A stretch of DNA of 64,000 nucleotides. Origin: Conus ventricosus (Eukaryota > Mollusca > Gastropoda > Neogastropoda > Conidae). Where the stretch lies: NCBI GenBank assembly GCA_018398815.1, contig CM031620.1, positions 68,858,516 through 68,922,515 on the forward strand, given 5' to 3'. The first letter of the stretch is position 1. Each line of letters starts with the position of its first letter. Shown one piece after another: positions 36,716 to 47,063 of this stretch. Both the position numbers and the translations under genes were made by a program. Under the pieces are notes generated by a model. The model was given only the letters and a program-made list of their open reading frames with translations, had not been told where the DNA came from and made no database searches.

Positions 36716-36915
36716 CTGTTTGTTTTCGATGGAGCCATCAGGGCACCGGAACGGGTAGTCGTCGTACTCGGCCTCTTTCTTGTAGCAGCAGTCGGTCGGC
36801 CACGGCCCGCACCCTCCCTTGCAGGTGGGGAAACTCATGGGCTGCTGGGTCTTACAGTTGCCGTCGATCGTGCCGATCATGTAGCGCTCCATCACTCCGC
36901 AGTTCTCTGGCTGCC
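36716..36915 (-). CDS. Exon 5 of secreted FOLN/Kazal-TSR-CTCK protein: main part of cystine knot
   Basis: The exon is 200 nt. The acceptor is CTCTCTGTGGCAG and the donor AACAAACAG|GTGCAAC. It enters in phase 1 (AGG formed with exon 4) and leaves in phase 0. The translation includes QPENCGVMERYMIG, DGNCKTQQPM, TCKGGCGPWPTDCCYKKEAE and FRCPDGSIENKQ. The spacing of C, C-x2-GC-G, CC and FRCPDG matches a C-terminal cystine knot, which exon 6 completes. Known CTCK modules end secreted mucins, von Willebrand factor, slit and SCO-spondin and often form dimers. The open frame runs on upstream for hundreds of bases only because the adjoining repeat lacks stops, so the acceptor was set from the splice consensus and phase. 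Its acceptor is the last copy of a tandem array. Confidence 0.85.
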
Positions 36916-37602
36916 CTGCCACAGAGAGAACCACACAGCGAGAGAGTGCGTGAACATTGAGGGCCATTCTGCCACAGAGAGAACCACACAGCCAGGGAGT
37001 GGGTGAACACTGAGGGCCATTCTGCCACAGAGAGAACCGCACAGCCAGGGAGAGAACCACACAGCCAGGGAGAGAACCACACAGCCAGGGAGTGGGTGAA
37101 CATTGAGGACCATTCTGCCACAGAGAGAACCACACAGCCAGGGAGTGGGTGAACACTGAGGGCCATTCTGCCACAGAGAGAACCACACAGCCAGGAGTGG
37201 GTGAACACTGAGGGCCATTCTGCCACAGAGAGAACCGCACAGCCAGGGAGAGAACCACACAGCCAGGGAGAGAACCACACAGCCAGGGAGTGGGTGAACA
37301 TTGAGGACCATTCTGCCACAGAGAGAACCACACAGCCAGGGAGTGGGTGAACACTGAGGGCCATTCTGCCACAGAGAGAACCACACAGCCAGGGAGTGGG
37401 TGAACACTGAGGACCATTCTGCCACAGAGAGAACCACACAGCCAGGGAGTGGGTGAACACTGAGGGCCATTCTGCCACAGAGAGAACCGCACAGCCACAG
37501 AGAGAACCACACAGCCAGGGAGTGGGTGAACACTGAGGGCCATTCTGCCACAGAGAGAACCACACAGCCAGGGAGTGGGTGAACATTGAGGGCCATTCTT
37601 CA
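36911..37602. repeat. 53-bp minisatellite carrying the exon 5 acceptor, about 13 units
   Basis: Units on the gene strand contain CTGTGTGGTTCTCTCTGTGGC followed by AGAATGGCCCTCA, then GTTCACCCACTCCCTGG. A 22-bp submotif (CCAGGGAGAGAACCACACAG on plus) is inserted twice in two places. The final unit supplies the real acceptor CTCTCTGTGGCAG of exon 5, so every unit holds a near-identical copy of that acceptor and its pyrimidine tract. The long minus-strand ORFs reaching 37,700 are artefacts fused to exon 5. Confidence 0.95.
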
Positions 37603-37689
37603 GTGTCGGTTTGCGAGCTGCCAACAAGACTTGTGTCTGAGAATTTTGTGTTGTTCTTAAGGCTCCCCACACCCCATGCTGCAACAAAA

Positions 37690-39565
37690 TATTCCACCAT
37701 ACGAGGAAATAAAATCTTTAAGCTGCCACAAAATCTCTATTCTATGTCTGTGAATCAATACAGATTTCGTAATTACAAAAAAATCTCTGCTATACAAAAG
37801 TAATCTCCTGGCTGAGATTAAAAAAAAATCTCTGTTAATAAAAATCCCCTTGACGCAATTGCAATGTTCAAAATGCAATAGAAATCGTTGTGATGCAAAC
37901 GTGAAGTTTTCACGCAGCAACAGAAATATCCACCCTGCAATGGGCATTTCTACAATGCAGAAGAAACTTCCGCGCTGTATTAGAAATCTTCTTGCTCCGT
38001 GCACCACCACAAATCTCGTTACTGCCACATGAATCACAGCGCTGAAGTAAAAACCTCTGTGCACCAATAGAAATCTCTGTGCTGCAGTAAAAATCTTTTT
38101 GTTGCAAAAGAAATCTCAAAGCCGCAACATCAAATTTTCTGATACAGAAGCAAATTCCGCACAACAAACCTCTTTACACCGACAGAAATTTCTGCACTGC
38201 GATAGAAATCGCTCCAACGGTCCAACAGAAATCTTCTTGCTCCAGCAGACATCTTTGTGAACCAATAATCTCCATGCTCCGGTGGAAATCTCAAACAGAC
38301 ATCCTTATCATCATCTCTGTGCTTTTAATACAACTATCCGTGTTGCAACAGGATTCTCCATGCTGCAACAGAAACTCCGTACCGAGATTGAAATCTCTGT
38401 GCTGCAACAGGTTTTTTTTTCTGTGATGTAGATGCAGTCTCCGTGTAGCAATGGAAATCTCTTTGCAGATATAAAAATATCTGATCTGCATCCGACATCT
38501 CTTTGCTACAATGGAAACATACATGCATGCTGCGATAGAAATCTCTGGAGCTCTTCAACAGAAATCCCCAGGCTCCAGTAGTATCTCCGTTCCCCAACAG
38601 AAATCTTCTTGCTCTAACAGACATCTCCATTTTCTAACATTGACCTCCATGTTACAGTGGAAATCTTTGTGCAAATAGAATTCTCCGTACAACGAATAGA
38701 ACCCCAAGGCTTCAATGAAGAGCCCCGTGTTACAGTAGACATTTCTGTGTTCCAACAGACATTTCTGTGTTATAACAGACATTTCTGCGTTACAGATATT
38801 TCTGTGTTTATATAAACTGGCATTTCTATGATACAACAGACATTTCTGTGATCCAACAGACATTTCTGTATTGTAACAGACACATCTGTATTATAACAGA
38901 CATTTCTGTGTTACAGCAGACATTTCTGTGTTACAACAGACATTTCTGTATTGTAACAGACACATCTGTATTATAACAGACATTTCTGTGTTACAACAGA
39001 CATTTCTGTGTTACAACAGACATTTCTGTATTGTAACAGATACATCTGTATTATAACAGACATTTCTGTGTTACAGCAGACATTTCTGTGTTACAACAGA
39101 CATTTCTGTATTGTAACAGACACATCTGTATTATAACAGACATTTCTGTGTTACAGCAGACATTTCTGTGTTCTAAAGGACAATTGTATTATAACAGACA
39201 TTTCTGTGTTCTAAAGGACAATTGTATTATAACAGACATTTCTGTGTTCTAAAGGACAATTGTATTATAACAGACATTTCTGTGTTCTAAAGGACAATTG
39301 TATTATAACAGACATTTCTGTATTACAGTAGACACTTCTGTGTTACAATAGACATTTATATGTTACAGCAGACATTTCTGTGTTATAACAAACAATTCTG
39401 TGTTACAGCAGACACTTGTATGTTGTAACAACATTTCTGTGTTATAACAGACATTTCTGTGTCATAACAGACATTTCTGTGTTGCAACAGACATTTCTGT
39501 GTCATAACAGACGTTGTAACAGACATTTCTGTGTTATAACAGACATTTTCATGATGCAGGAAAGA
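37690..39565. repeat. About 20-bp repeat with a divergence gradient, about 90 units
   Basis: The motif is roughly ACATTTCTGTGTTATAACAG or AAATCTCTGTGCTGCAACAG. From 37,690 to about 38,740 it is highly diverged. From 38,740 to 39,560 it is nearly uniform, including a higher-order block of about 120 bp repeated near 38,880-39,160 and a 41-bp unit (TTCTAAAGGACAATTGTATT) repeated near 39,170-39,300. It fills most of the intron between exons 4 and 5. Confidence 0.9.
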
Positions 39566-39731
39566 TACAGCCATGCTACAATAAAACGCTACTTGCTGCG
39601 ATAGCGATGTCTGCGATGCAGAGGAAATTTCCACGCCACTCGTACGTGGTTCATCTTTCAATGAGAAGCAATCTCTCTGTTTTCCACACAGCCCCTCCTC
39701 ATCTACTTTCGTATGCACACACGACCACATT

Positions 39732-39734
<3 letters not shown>

Positions 39735-39771
<37 letters not shown>
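39735..39771. repeat. (GA)n microsatellite
   Basis: Uninterrupted GA dinucleotides, about 18 units, in the same intron. Confidence 0.97.
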
Positions 39772-39775
<4 letters not shown>

Positions 39776-39805
39776 CATTTGTTTCCTTGATGAGGCACTG
39801 ATGTG

Positions 39806-39990
39806 CACAGGGACAGCACTCACTCTGACAGGGACAGGGGACAGCACTCACTCTGACAGGGGACAGCACTCTCTCTGACAGGGGACAGCACTCACTCTGA
39901 CAGGGGACAGCACTCACTCTGACAGGGGACAGCACTCACTCTGACAGGGGACAGCACTCACTCTGACAGGGGACAGCACTCACTCTGACA
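39806..39990. repeat. 22-23-bp minisatellite carrying the exon 4 donor, about 8 units
   Basis: On the gene strand each unit reads TGTCAGAGTGAGTGCTGTCC. The unit nearest the exon contains the real donor TGTCAGA|GTGAGTG of exon 4. The last 7 exonic bases and the 5' splice site are thus repeated about 8 times in the intron. Confidence 0.95.
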
Positions 39991-40211
39991 TGGGAGGTGT
40001 TTGAACAAGTAGTAGTCGTCGTGCTGCAGGCAGGCGGCCCTCTTCAGCTCACACAGGTTGCGGAAGGTGGTGGCATTGCTCTCCTTCCCCACCATCCCGC
40101 ACACCGGCGACGTCTGCTCCCCTCCGCACGGCGGGCACTGGCACTGCGCACCGTTGGGAGTGTCGATGCACTCCCGCTCCGGGCTGCACTGGAAGTTCGC
40201 GCACGTGGGGG
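39984..40211 (-). CDS. Exon 4 of secreted FOLN/Kazal-TSR-CTCK protein: follistatin-like plus Kazal module
   Basis: The exon is 228 nt, phase 1-1. The acceptor is CTTGTGCAG|CC and the donor TGTCAGA|GTGAGTG. Residues show a follistatin-type half-domain (TCANFQCSPEREC, then NGAQCQCPPCG) followed by a Kazal domain (SPVCGMVGKESNATTFRNLC, ELKRAACLQHDD and a closing PCQ). The cysteine pattern C-x4-C-x5-C-x8-C-x-C-x2-C, then VCG and LCEL...AC, is that of follistatin/agrin-type modules. An N-glycosylation sequon (NAT) is present. Kazal modules can inhibit serine proteases or bind growth factors; nothing here shows which applies. This is the best single exon in the window. Confidence 0.9.
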
Positions 40212-40689
40212 CTGCACAAGACATCATGGAGCAGTGTGATGCGTTTGATTTTATTTACTTACTCATGCTGTGTCTTTAGAGTTGAATCCTCAATGCCCCT
40301 CATGTAGCGCTAAATTGTAGTCATTTGTCATGTTTTGTCCAGTACGATCCTCAAGCCATAGCCAGCATCGCTCGCACAGCGATGCTGTTGTATTTCTTGA
40401 TCCCCCTGGCGCGGGGAAGCACATAATGTAGAATATGTGTGGAATATAATGTAGAACAACGGATGGGAGAAACGCTAAGTTCATATTTCTGAAATTTGAA
40501 ACACTGTGCGGACAATGTTAGCGGGGAGTTGATGAAGATGTGCGCCTCTAATCTCTGTGAAGCTTTTGTAGAACCTTAAATGGTCTCCAAAGGAAAGTTC
40601 TGTCTTCGTTATCTGAAAAAAAAACGCCACTGTCTATCATTAACCGATTAAAAAAAGTTAAACAACTTCAAACAATTACGGCCCCGTAA

Positions 40690-41024
40690 CTCTGACTGAC
40701 ATCTATAGTCAAGAAATGCTTCGGAAAGCCTGTTCCCGATCATGGCTTAACCTTAAATCAGGTAGTGGCACTGGTGACGCTATTCTGACCGTTCTTCACA
40801 ATGCTTTTCTCCAGTAAAACAACCAAGGCTCTTTTCTTCCAGTCAGATTCACCATTTACCTAAGAAAGTGCTTGATCTGGAAGTTGATTCCAAGTTTACT
40901 CTGTGGGTAGTCAAGTTTCTATTTATTCGAACCAGGTCTGTCCGTTTTCAATCTGCGATCTCCTCTTCACGCTCTACTTCTACTGGTGCACCTCAAGCCA
41001 CTGTGCCATTAACTATCCTCTTTC

Positions 41025-41086
<62 letters not shown>

Positions 41087-41440
41087 GTCTCCCTGATGAG
41101 TCCGATCCAAGGCATTGGAGCAGGCAATAGGAATAGACCTATCTTCAAAAGTCTTTATGTTTGTTCCCAGATGCTAGTTTTGAAAGACTTAACATATCTG
41201 TTCTACTTTCGTAATGTCATATCCTTATCTAAATCATTTTCTTCTGTTTTCTTATTTAGTTGCAAGTTAAATCGGTGCCAAGTCACATTATGATGAAATA
41301 ATTTCTTGCCTGCGCTTGTCTTCAACCACTGCATGATATGTAAACACACACGAAAGACTGCAGAGGAATAGAGAAAGATTGTCATCAAATATGCTGATGA
41401 TCTTGCTACCGAAGAACTGTCCACCTCCAACTTCGTTTTA
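40690..41440 (+). pseudogene. Decayed LINE reverse-transcriptase fragment
   Basis: Plus-strand pieces match reverse transcriptase in order: SGSGTGDAILTVLHNAF (about 40,759-40,812), KVLDLEVDSKFTLWVVKFL then RTRSVRFQSAISSSRSTSTG with APQATV (about 40,865-41,010), and the catalytic IKYADDL at about 41,386-41,406. A (CA)n microsatellite (41,028-41,084) has expanded between the GAPQ and YADD motifs, and several frameshifts are present. It is a different element from the one at 24.6-27.0 kb and on the opposite strand. It lies in intron 3 of the gene. Family not assigned. Confidence 0.75.
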
Positions 41441-41534
41441 GTGAGAAAAAAAAAATTCTGCTATCCGGTCTAAATAATTTCTGATCCGTATGTTTAAAAT
41501 AAGAAAAGAAATGCAGGACGCTTACTGCCAAGAG

Positions 41535-41888
41535 CCACCAACTTCGCTGCACACATTACTGTCTTGCCCTTCACACTTCGCTGCACACATTACTGTCTTG
41601 CCCTTCACACTTCGCTGCACACATTACTACTGTCTTGCCCTTCACACTTCGCTGCACACATTACTGTCTTGCCCTTCACACTTCGCTGCACACATTACTG
41701 TCTTGCCCTTCACACTTCGCTGCACACATTACTACTGTCTTGCCCTTCACACTTCGCTGCACACATTACTACTGTCTTGCCCTTCACACTTCGCTGCACA
41801 CATTACTGTCTTGCCCTTCACACTTCGCTGCACACATTACTGTCTTGCCCTTCACACTTCGCTGCACGCATTACTGTCTTGCCCTTTT
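41535..41888. repeat. 34/37-bp minisatellite, about 10 units
   Basis: Units contain TGTCTTGCCCTTCACACTTC and GCTGCACACATTAC, with or without an extra ACT (34 or 37 bp). The extra trinucleotide alternates irregularly. The FTLRCTHYCLALH-type ORFs are repeat artefacts. Confidence 0.97.
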
Positions 41889-41985
41889 TTTTTAAATCCC
41901 TGCTTCGCTGTACATATCCAGCAGGGTTGTCGCAGCCCCAAATAAAAGTCCACGGACAGCGATCAGTATATGAAATTGTCATTCA

Positions 41986-42318
41986 TTAGAGACGGTGCAC
42001 CGCTTCCGAATCATTTTGGTGGTACTCGGTGAAGTCTGCTTGGAAGAACATCAACTCTCTAGGTCCAGTGTTGACGACAGTGTAATACAGTACTGTCCAA
42101 CAAGACCCACCGTGGGCGTGTTGGCTTTGCCCTGTGGAGAGCGCCACCACGTCAACGCTTGTTTGTGCAGCGATATGCAAGGGAGGTAAGACATCTGTGT
42201 TGTTGTGTAACTGGCGGCCAGCGAGAACGACACTGCCGTTTTTATCAGACAGAAGCCACTGGTGGACACGTCCAAAGCAATCTGGCCTGTCAGTAGCTAA
42301 ACCGTTCAAATCTGAGAG
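41986..42318 (-). other. Unassigned open segment on the gene strand
   Basis: An open frame of about 108 codons follows an acceptor-like TTTCCTCTCTCAG on the minus strand and ends at TAA. Translation includes GRVHQWLLSDKNGSVVLAG and TGPRELMFFQADFTEYHQ. A donor-like CACG|GTGGGT lies inside it and would keep phase 1. It is not cysteine-rich and matches no family I know. It could be an extra exon of the gene, a transposon remnant or chance. Confidence 0.25.
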
Positions 42319-42599
42319 AGGAAATGCCTAAATATGGACGTGAAACAGTGCACTATTAATGCAGACTGTGGATGTACCAACTGTCATCCTGGCGAGCGAT
42401 TCAAATAAAATATTTGACTCTGTTGATCCATTTGTTTGACCCATTAACTAAAAAAATGTGACTATTCGGAATGGAGAGACAGGCGTTATCCTTCCCGATT
42501 TTTTTTTTCCGGAACAGGCCAATGATACTCAAATCTACTATGAACATGGTAATACTGAAGGCCTCGAAGTGAACTTACCACAAGCGCGAACGTAGACAT

Positions 42600-43530
42600 A
42601 AAATAAAAACCGAGGTTGTTGTGAGTGCAGGTCATGAAGGGCCACAGAACATGAAACGTTTTATAATGACGACGATGCTATGGGATTCCATCGTGCTCTG
42701 TGTCGACTTGACGGGGCAATCAGGCCATGCTGACTTGACGGGGCAATCAGGCCCATGTTGACTTGATGGGGCAATCAGGCCTATGTGCCGGGGCAATCAG
42801 GCCTATGCTGACTTGACGGGGCAATCAGGCCTATGCTGACTTGACGGGGCAATCAGGCCTATGCTGACTTGACGGGGCAATCAGGCCTATGCTGACGGGG
42901 CAATCAGGCCTATGCTGACTTGACGGGGCAATCAGGCCCATGTTGACTTGACGGGGCAATCAGGCCTATGTTGACGGGGCAATCAGGCCTATGCTGACTT
43001 GACGGGGCAATCTGGCCTGACGGGGCAATCAGGCCTATACTGACTTGACGGGCAATCAGGCCCATGTTGACTTGACGGGGCAATCAGGCCTATGTTGACT
43101 TGACGGGCAATCAGGCCTATGTTGACGGGGCAATCAGGCCTATGTTGACTTGACGGGGCAATCAGCCTGACGGGGCAATCAGGCCATGTGACGGGGCAAT
43201 CAGGCCTATGTTGACGGGCATCAGGCTATGTTGACTTGACGGGGCAATCAGGCCTATGTTGACTTGACGGGGCAATCAGGCCCATGTTGACTTGACGGGG
43301 CAATCAGGCCTATGTTGACTTGACGGGGCAATCAGGCCTATGTTGACGGGGCAATCAGGCCTATGTTGACTTGACGGGGCAATCAGGCCTATGTTGACTT
43401 GACGGGGCAATCGGCCCAAGAGATACAGGCATCTACAAAGCTGGTCAGCAGGCATGCATCAGGCGGATGAAGCTTGACTGTGTGGTTCCTGTCTTCCTGC
43501 TTGAGGCCATAGAATGTTCACCTCTTTTCA
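42600..43530 (-). mobile_element. Dimeric SINE, copy B, split by an internal minisatellite
   Basis: The left part (GTCATGAAGGGCCACAGAAC at about 42,631, then CTATGGGATTCCATC) and the right part (GAGATACAGGCATCTACAAA, then GGATGAAGCTTGACTGTGTG at about 43,430-43,510) match positions about 35,876-36,135 of copy A in the same order. The two parts are pushed apart by about 700 bp of tandem repeat. Confidence 0.65.
42712..43415. repeat. 28/23-bp minisatellite inside a SINE, about 27 units
   Basis: Units contain TTGACGGGGCAATCAGGCCT then ATGTTGAC; short units lack one TTGAC. The seed GACTGCATGACAGGGCTG in the intact SINE copy at 36 kb occupies the same position, so the array probably arose from the SINE body itself. 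Confidence 0.93.
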
Positions 43531-43689
43531 ACAGTTGGTCAGCGCTCCTTCCCTCTCCCCCCCCTCCCCCCCACCAAAAACAAACAAAAAACCCCAAAGA
43601 AACAAAACCCCGTCTAATACGTCTAGTTGCACAGTGAGACGACTGCAGGCGGAAATCTAAACAAATCTTAAATAAATGTTAGCGAACCG

Positions 43690-43775
43690 CCCAGAGAATG
43701 TGGAAAAAACGAGTCACAAGACAAAACACAACGCGTTCCGACCTATTAGGTCTTCTTCAGGTGAGACATAAACAA
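43690..43775 (-). mobile_element. Possible Penelope-like element end
   Basis: The minus strand reads CACCTGAAGAAGACCTAATA then GGTCGGAACGCGTTGTGTTT. CTGAAGA, a perfect inverted repeat GACCTA-T-TAGGTC and GGAAC resemble a decayed version of the hammerhead-bearing terminal repeat typical of Penelope-like elements. The canonical core residues (CTGATGA, GAAA) are changed, so ribozyme activity is unlikely. Confidence 0.4.
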
Positions 43776-43927
43776 CGAAAATTCACTTAGCTTTGATCGC
43801 TTCAGAGTTCAGCGCAAGGAACTTCCCCCTTCAACACAGGTCATGGCATGAACATTGAAAAAGAAAAAAACCCAAACCAAACCCCGACTCTCTCTACTCC
43901 ACTCCCTTTCCCGCACTAAGCACTGAC

Positions 43928-44065
43928 CCTCGCAGTCGCTGTAGCAGACAGCCGACGGGTTCACGTCCACGCCGTTGATGGTGACCGTTCCCTCCACCGT
44001 GCCGAACCCACATTCCGTACTGCAGTCTGACCACTCCGGACTGCTGACGGACACCCCACCCCCAC
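43928..44065 (-). CDS. Exon 3 of secreted FOLN/Kazal-TSR-CTCK protein: thrombospondin-type-1-like module
   Basis: The exon is 138 nt, phase 1-1. The acceptor is CACCTGACAG and the donor GCGAGG|GTCAGTG, the same GTCAGT donor as exon 2. The translation includes GGGVSVSS, PEWSDCSTECGFGTVEGTVT and NPSAVCYSDCE. WSDCSTECGFG fits the W-S-x-C-S-x2-C-G-x-G signature of thrombospondin type 1 repeats. The module is shorter than a typical repeat (about 46 against 50-60 residues) and has four visible cysteines instead of six, so it may be a divergent or partial repeat. The glycine/serine stretch at the start is probably a linker. A real domain assignment needs a profile search. Confidence 0.72.
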
Positions 44066-44114
44066 CTGTCAGGTGAGACAACAAGAATATCCACCACAGG
44101 ACTGCCACATCAGC

Positions 44115-44450
44115 ACATGCCCGGGTCCCCAGATACTATGGGGATGAAAAGCATGACAAAAAAAAGAAAAAAGAAAAAGAAAAGAAAAACAAATCAGGTC
44201 ACAGTAAGAACACGAAGAAGAAACCCAACCAAGCAATCGAAAACAGATATCCTAAAACTGAGTAGAAACACTTCTAGCAGCCGTAAAGTGTGAAGGAGGC
44301 GCCACTGCGTGCGCGCTAGTCCCTACACGCTTCATCACATCTGCTAAAACCATACTACTAAACAGTGTTTGGGGGTCTACGAAACCCCCCCCCAAAAAAA
44401 AAAACAACAAAAACACGAGTGAACAAAGAAAGAGGTGGGAAGAGGGTTTG
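44115..44450. other. Intronic sequence with A-rich tracts
   Basis: Unique sequence with poly(A)-type tracts near 44,158-44,195 and 44,385-44,415. No gene is supported. Confidence 0.5.
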
Positions 44451-45912
44451 ATGGACAAACCTTAACACCATGCCTGATGTACGTATCAAGTCGATGGACA
44501 AACCTTAACACCATGCCTGATGTACGTATCAAGTTGATGGACAAACCTTAACACCATGCCTGATGTACGTATCAAGTCGATGGACAAACCTTAACACCAT
44601 GCCTGATGTACTATCAAGTCGATGGCAAATCCTTACCAGCTGATGTACGTATCAAGTCGAGGACAAACCTTAACACCATGCCTGATGTACGTATCAAATC
44701 GATGGACAAACCTTAACACCATGCTGATGTACGTATCAAGTTGATGGACAAACCTAACACCATGCCTGATGTACTTATCAAGTCGATGGACAAACCTTAA
44801 TACCATGTCTGATGTACGTATCAAGTCGATGGACAAACCTTAACACCATGCCTGATGTACTTATCAAGTCGATGGACAAACCTAACACCATGCCTGATGT
44901 ACGTATCAAGTCGATGGACAAACCTTAACACCATGTCTGATGTACGTATCAAGTCGATGGACAAACCTTAACACCATGCCTGATGTACTTATCAAGTCGA
45001 TGGACAAACCTTAACACCATGTCTGATGTACGTATCAAGTCGATGGACAATACCTTAACACCATGTCTGATGTACGTATCAAGTCGATGGACAAACCTTA
45101 ACACCATGCCTGATGTACTTATCAAGTCGATGGACAAACCTTAACACCATGTCTGATGTACGTATCAAGTCGATGGACAAACCTTAACACCATGCCTGAT
45201 GTACGTATCAAGTCGATGGAAAAACCTTAACACCATGCCTGATGTACGTATCAAGTCGATGGACAAACCTTAACACCATGCCTGTTTGTACTTATCAAGT
45301 CGATGGACAAACCTTAACACCATGCCTGATGTAACTTATCAAGTCGATGGACAAACCTTAACACCATGCCTGATGTACGTATCAAGTCGATGGACAAACC
45401 TTAACACCATGCCTGATGTACGTATCAAGTCGATGGACAAACCTTAACACCATGCCTGATGTACTTATCAAGTCGATGGACAAACCTTAACACCATGCCT
45501 GATGCACGTATCAAGTCGATGGACAAACCTTAACACCATGCCTGATGTACTTATCAAGTCGATGGACAAACCTTAACACCATGCCTGATGTACGTATCAA
45601 GTCGATGGACAAACCTTAACACCATGCCTGATGTACGTATCAAGTCGATGGACAAACCTTAATACCATGCCTGATGTACTTATCAAGTCGATGGACAAAC
45701 CTTAACACCAATGCCTGATGTACGTATCAAGTCGATGGACAAACCTTAAACACCATGCCTGATGTACGTATCAAGTTGATGGACAAACCTTAAACACCAT
45801 GCCTGAGTACGTATCAAGTTGATGGACAAACCTTAACACCATGCCTGATGTACGTATCAAGTTGATGGACAAACCTAACACCATGCCTGATGTACGTATC
45901 AAGTCGATGCGC
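44451..45912. repeat. 43-bp minisatellite, about 34 units
   Basis: Units contain CGATGGACAAACCTTAACAC, CATGCCTGATGTACGTATCA and AGT. Variants are GTACTTATC for GTACGTATC, CATGTCTG for CATGCCTG and AAGTTGATGG for AAGTCGATGG. The array fills about half of intron 2. Confidence 0.98.
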
Positions 45913-46553
45913 TGTTTGCACGTGTCTGGATCAATTGTATCCACGGGACAGTAAATGCAACAAGCACACACCAGCAAGTTATGCCCTGCTTCCCCTCTCC
46001 TATTTGCACCAACGAACAGACTTCAGACAACTCACGCCATGCCGTCATCATTTGAATTATCCTGTTAATGATTATGAAATATTTTAGAAATCTGGTTTCG
46101 AATTTCAAACAGACATGCTTATCAACATAAATATAGGATATGAAACAAATCAGTTTTCTCCAGAAGATGGCAAATAATTTTTAGGCAAATAACTATGTGG
46201 CAGGCTAATAGATAATAGAGGGATAATATGCATCACGTCAATTTTTCATATTCTCTCTCTCTCTCTTTCTCTCTCTTTATTTTTTTTTTAATAGGATTTT
46301 CTTAAACTCTTAAGCATTAATAAAACCATATCTGGTCTCTAGCAGGTAAGAGGACATACTGGTTTCACACTATCGATCGTTTTTAAGAGTACATGCGAGC
46401 GTAATATGACATGGCCTTTTCATTTTTGAGACCACTTTTAACTTGTGAATTTTATGTGAGTTGTTTGTTTTTGTTTCATTGCAGACATCAAAATAAACAA
46501 CAGACTTCTAACTATACAACCACAGCTTGGAATTACAGTAGAAGTATCAAAAA

Positions 46554-46622
<69 letters not shown>

Positions 46623-47063
46623 AAAACACTTTCTGGGCATCTGCCCCAGCCTAACTGTAACATAGAACAACGGTGATGATGGGAAGTCACAACTGCAGCA
46701 TTCAACAAAATGATATAGTTGGACAAAGAATGGAAAGCTATGATACGTTGCTCTTTCCAAAATCACAATGATAAATTGTTACCTAGCCTTTTCGATTTAA
46801 TGATGAAAACCTGTCCGATTGTCTCTCCCTCTACTTCACCTCTCGGTTTTACACGCTAACAATGACGATTATAAAGCTCTTTTCCTAACGACAGAAAGTG
46901 AAAACAGTGTATACACAGGATGCTCCAGAACCAAGCCAAGTGAAAAAAATCTTTTATGACTGTGTAAAATCATTTTTCGCACAGGTAAAAATCCACTAAA
47001 AAAAAAGAGGAGTTAGGAGCTTTCACACCACAAGCATTTCATCACAGACGTTCTCCCACTGAC
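45913..47063. other. Intron 2 sequence with (GT)n microsatellite
   Basis: Unique AT-rich sequence with a CT tract near 46,254-46,280 and a perfect (GT)n of about 31 units at 46,558-46,620. No additional exon is recognised. Confidence 0.6.

Noticed and set aside
36587..37700. Minus-strand ORFs of 280-366 codons
   Set aside because: Only 36716-36915 is a supported exon. The rest is the acceptor-bearing 53-bp array and a CA microsatellite.
38740..39565. CRISPR-like look of short repeats with short variable parts
   Set aside because: A contiguous 20-bp tandem repeat with no spacers of constant length and no cas genes.
47041..47063. Reading exon 2 on to the TGA as a terminal exon
   Set aside because: Possible, but the GTCAGT donor at 47062-47063 matches that of exon 3, preserves phase 1 and leads to in-phase downstream exons ending in a complete cystine knot.
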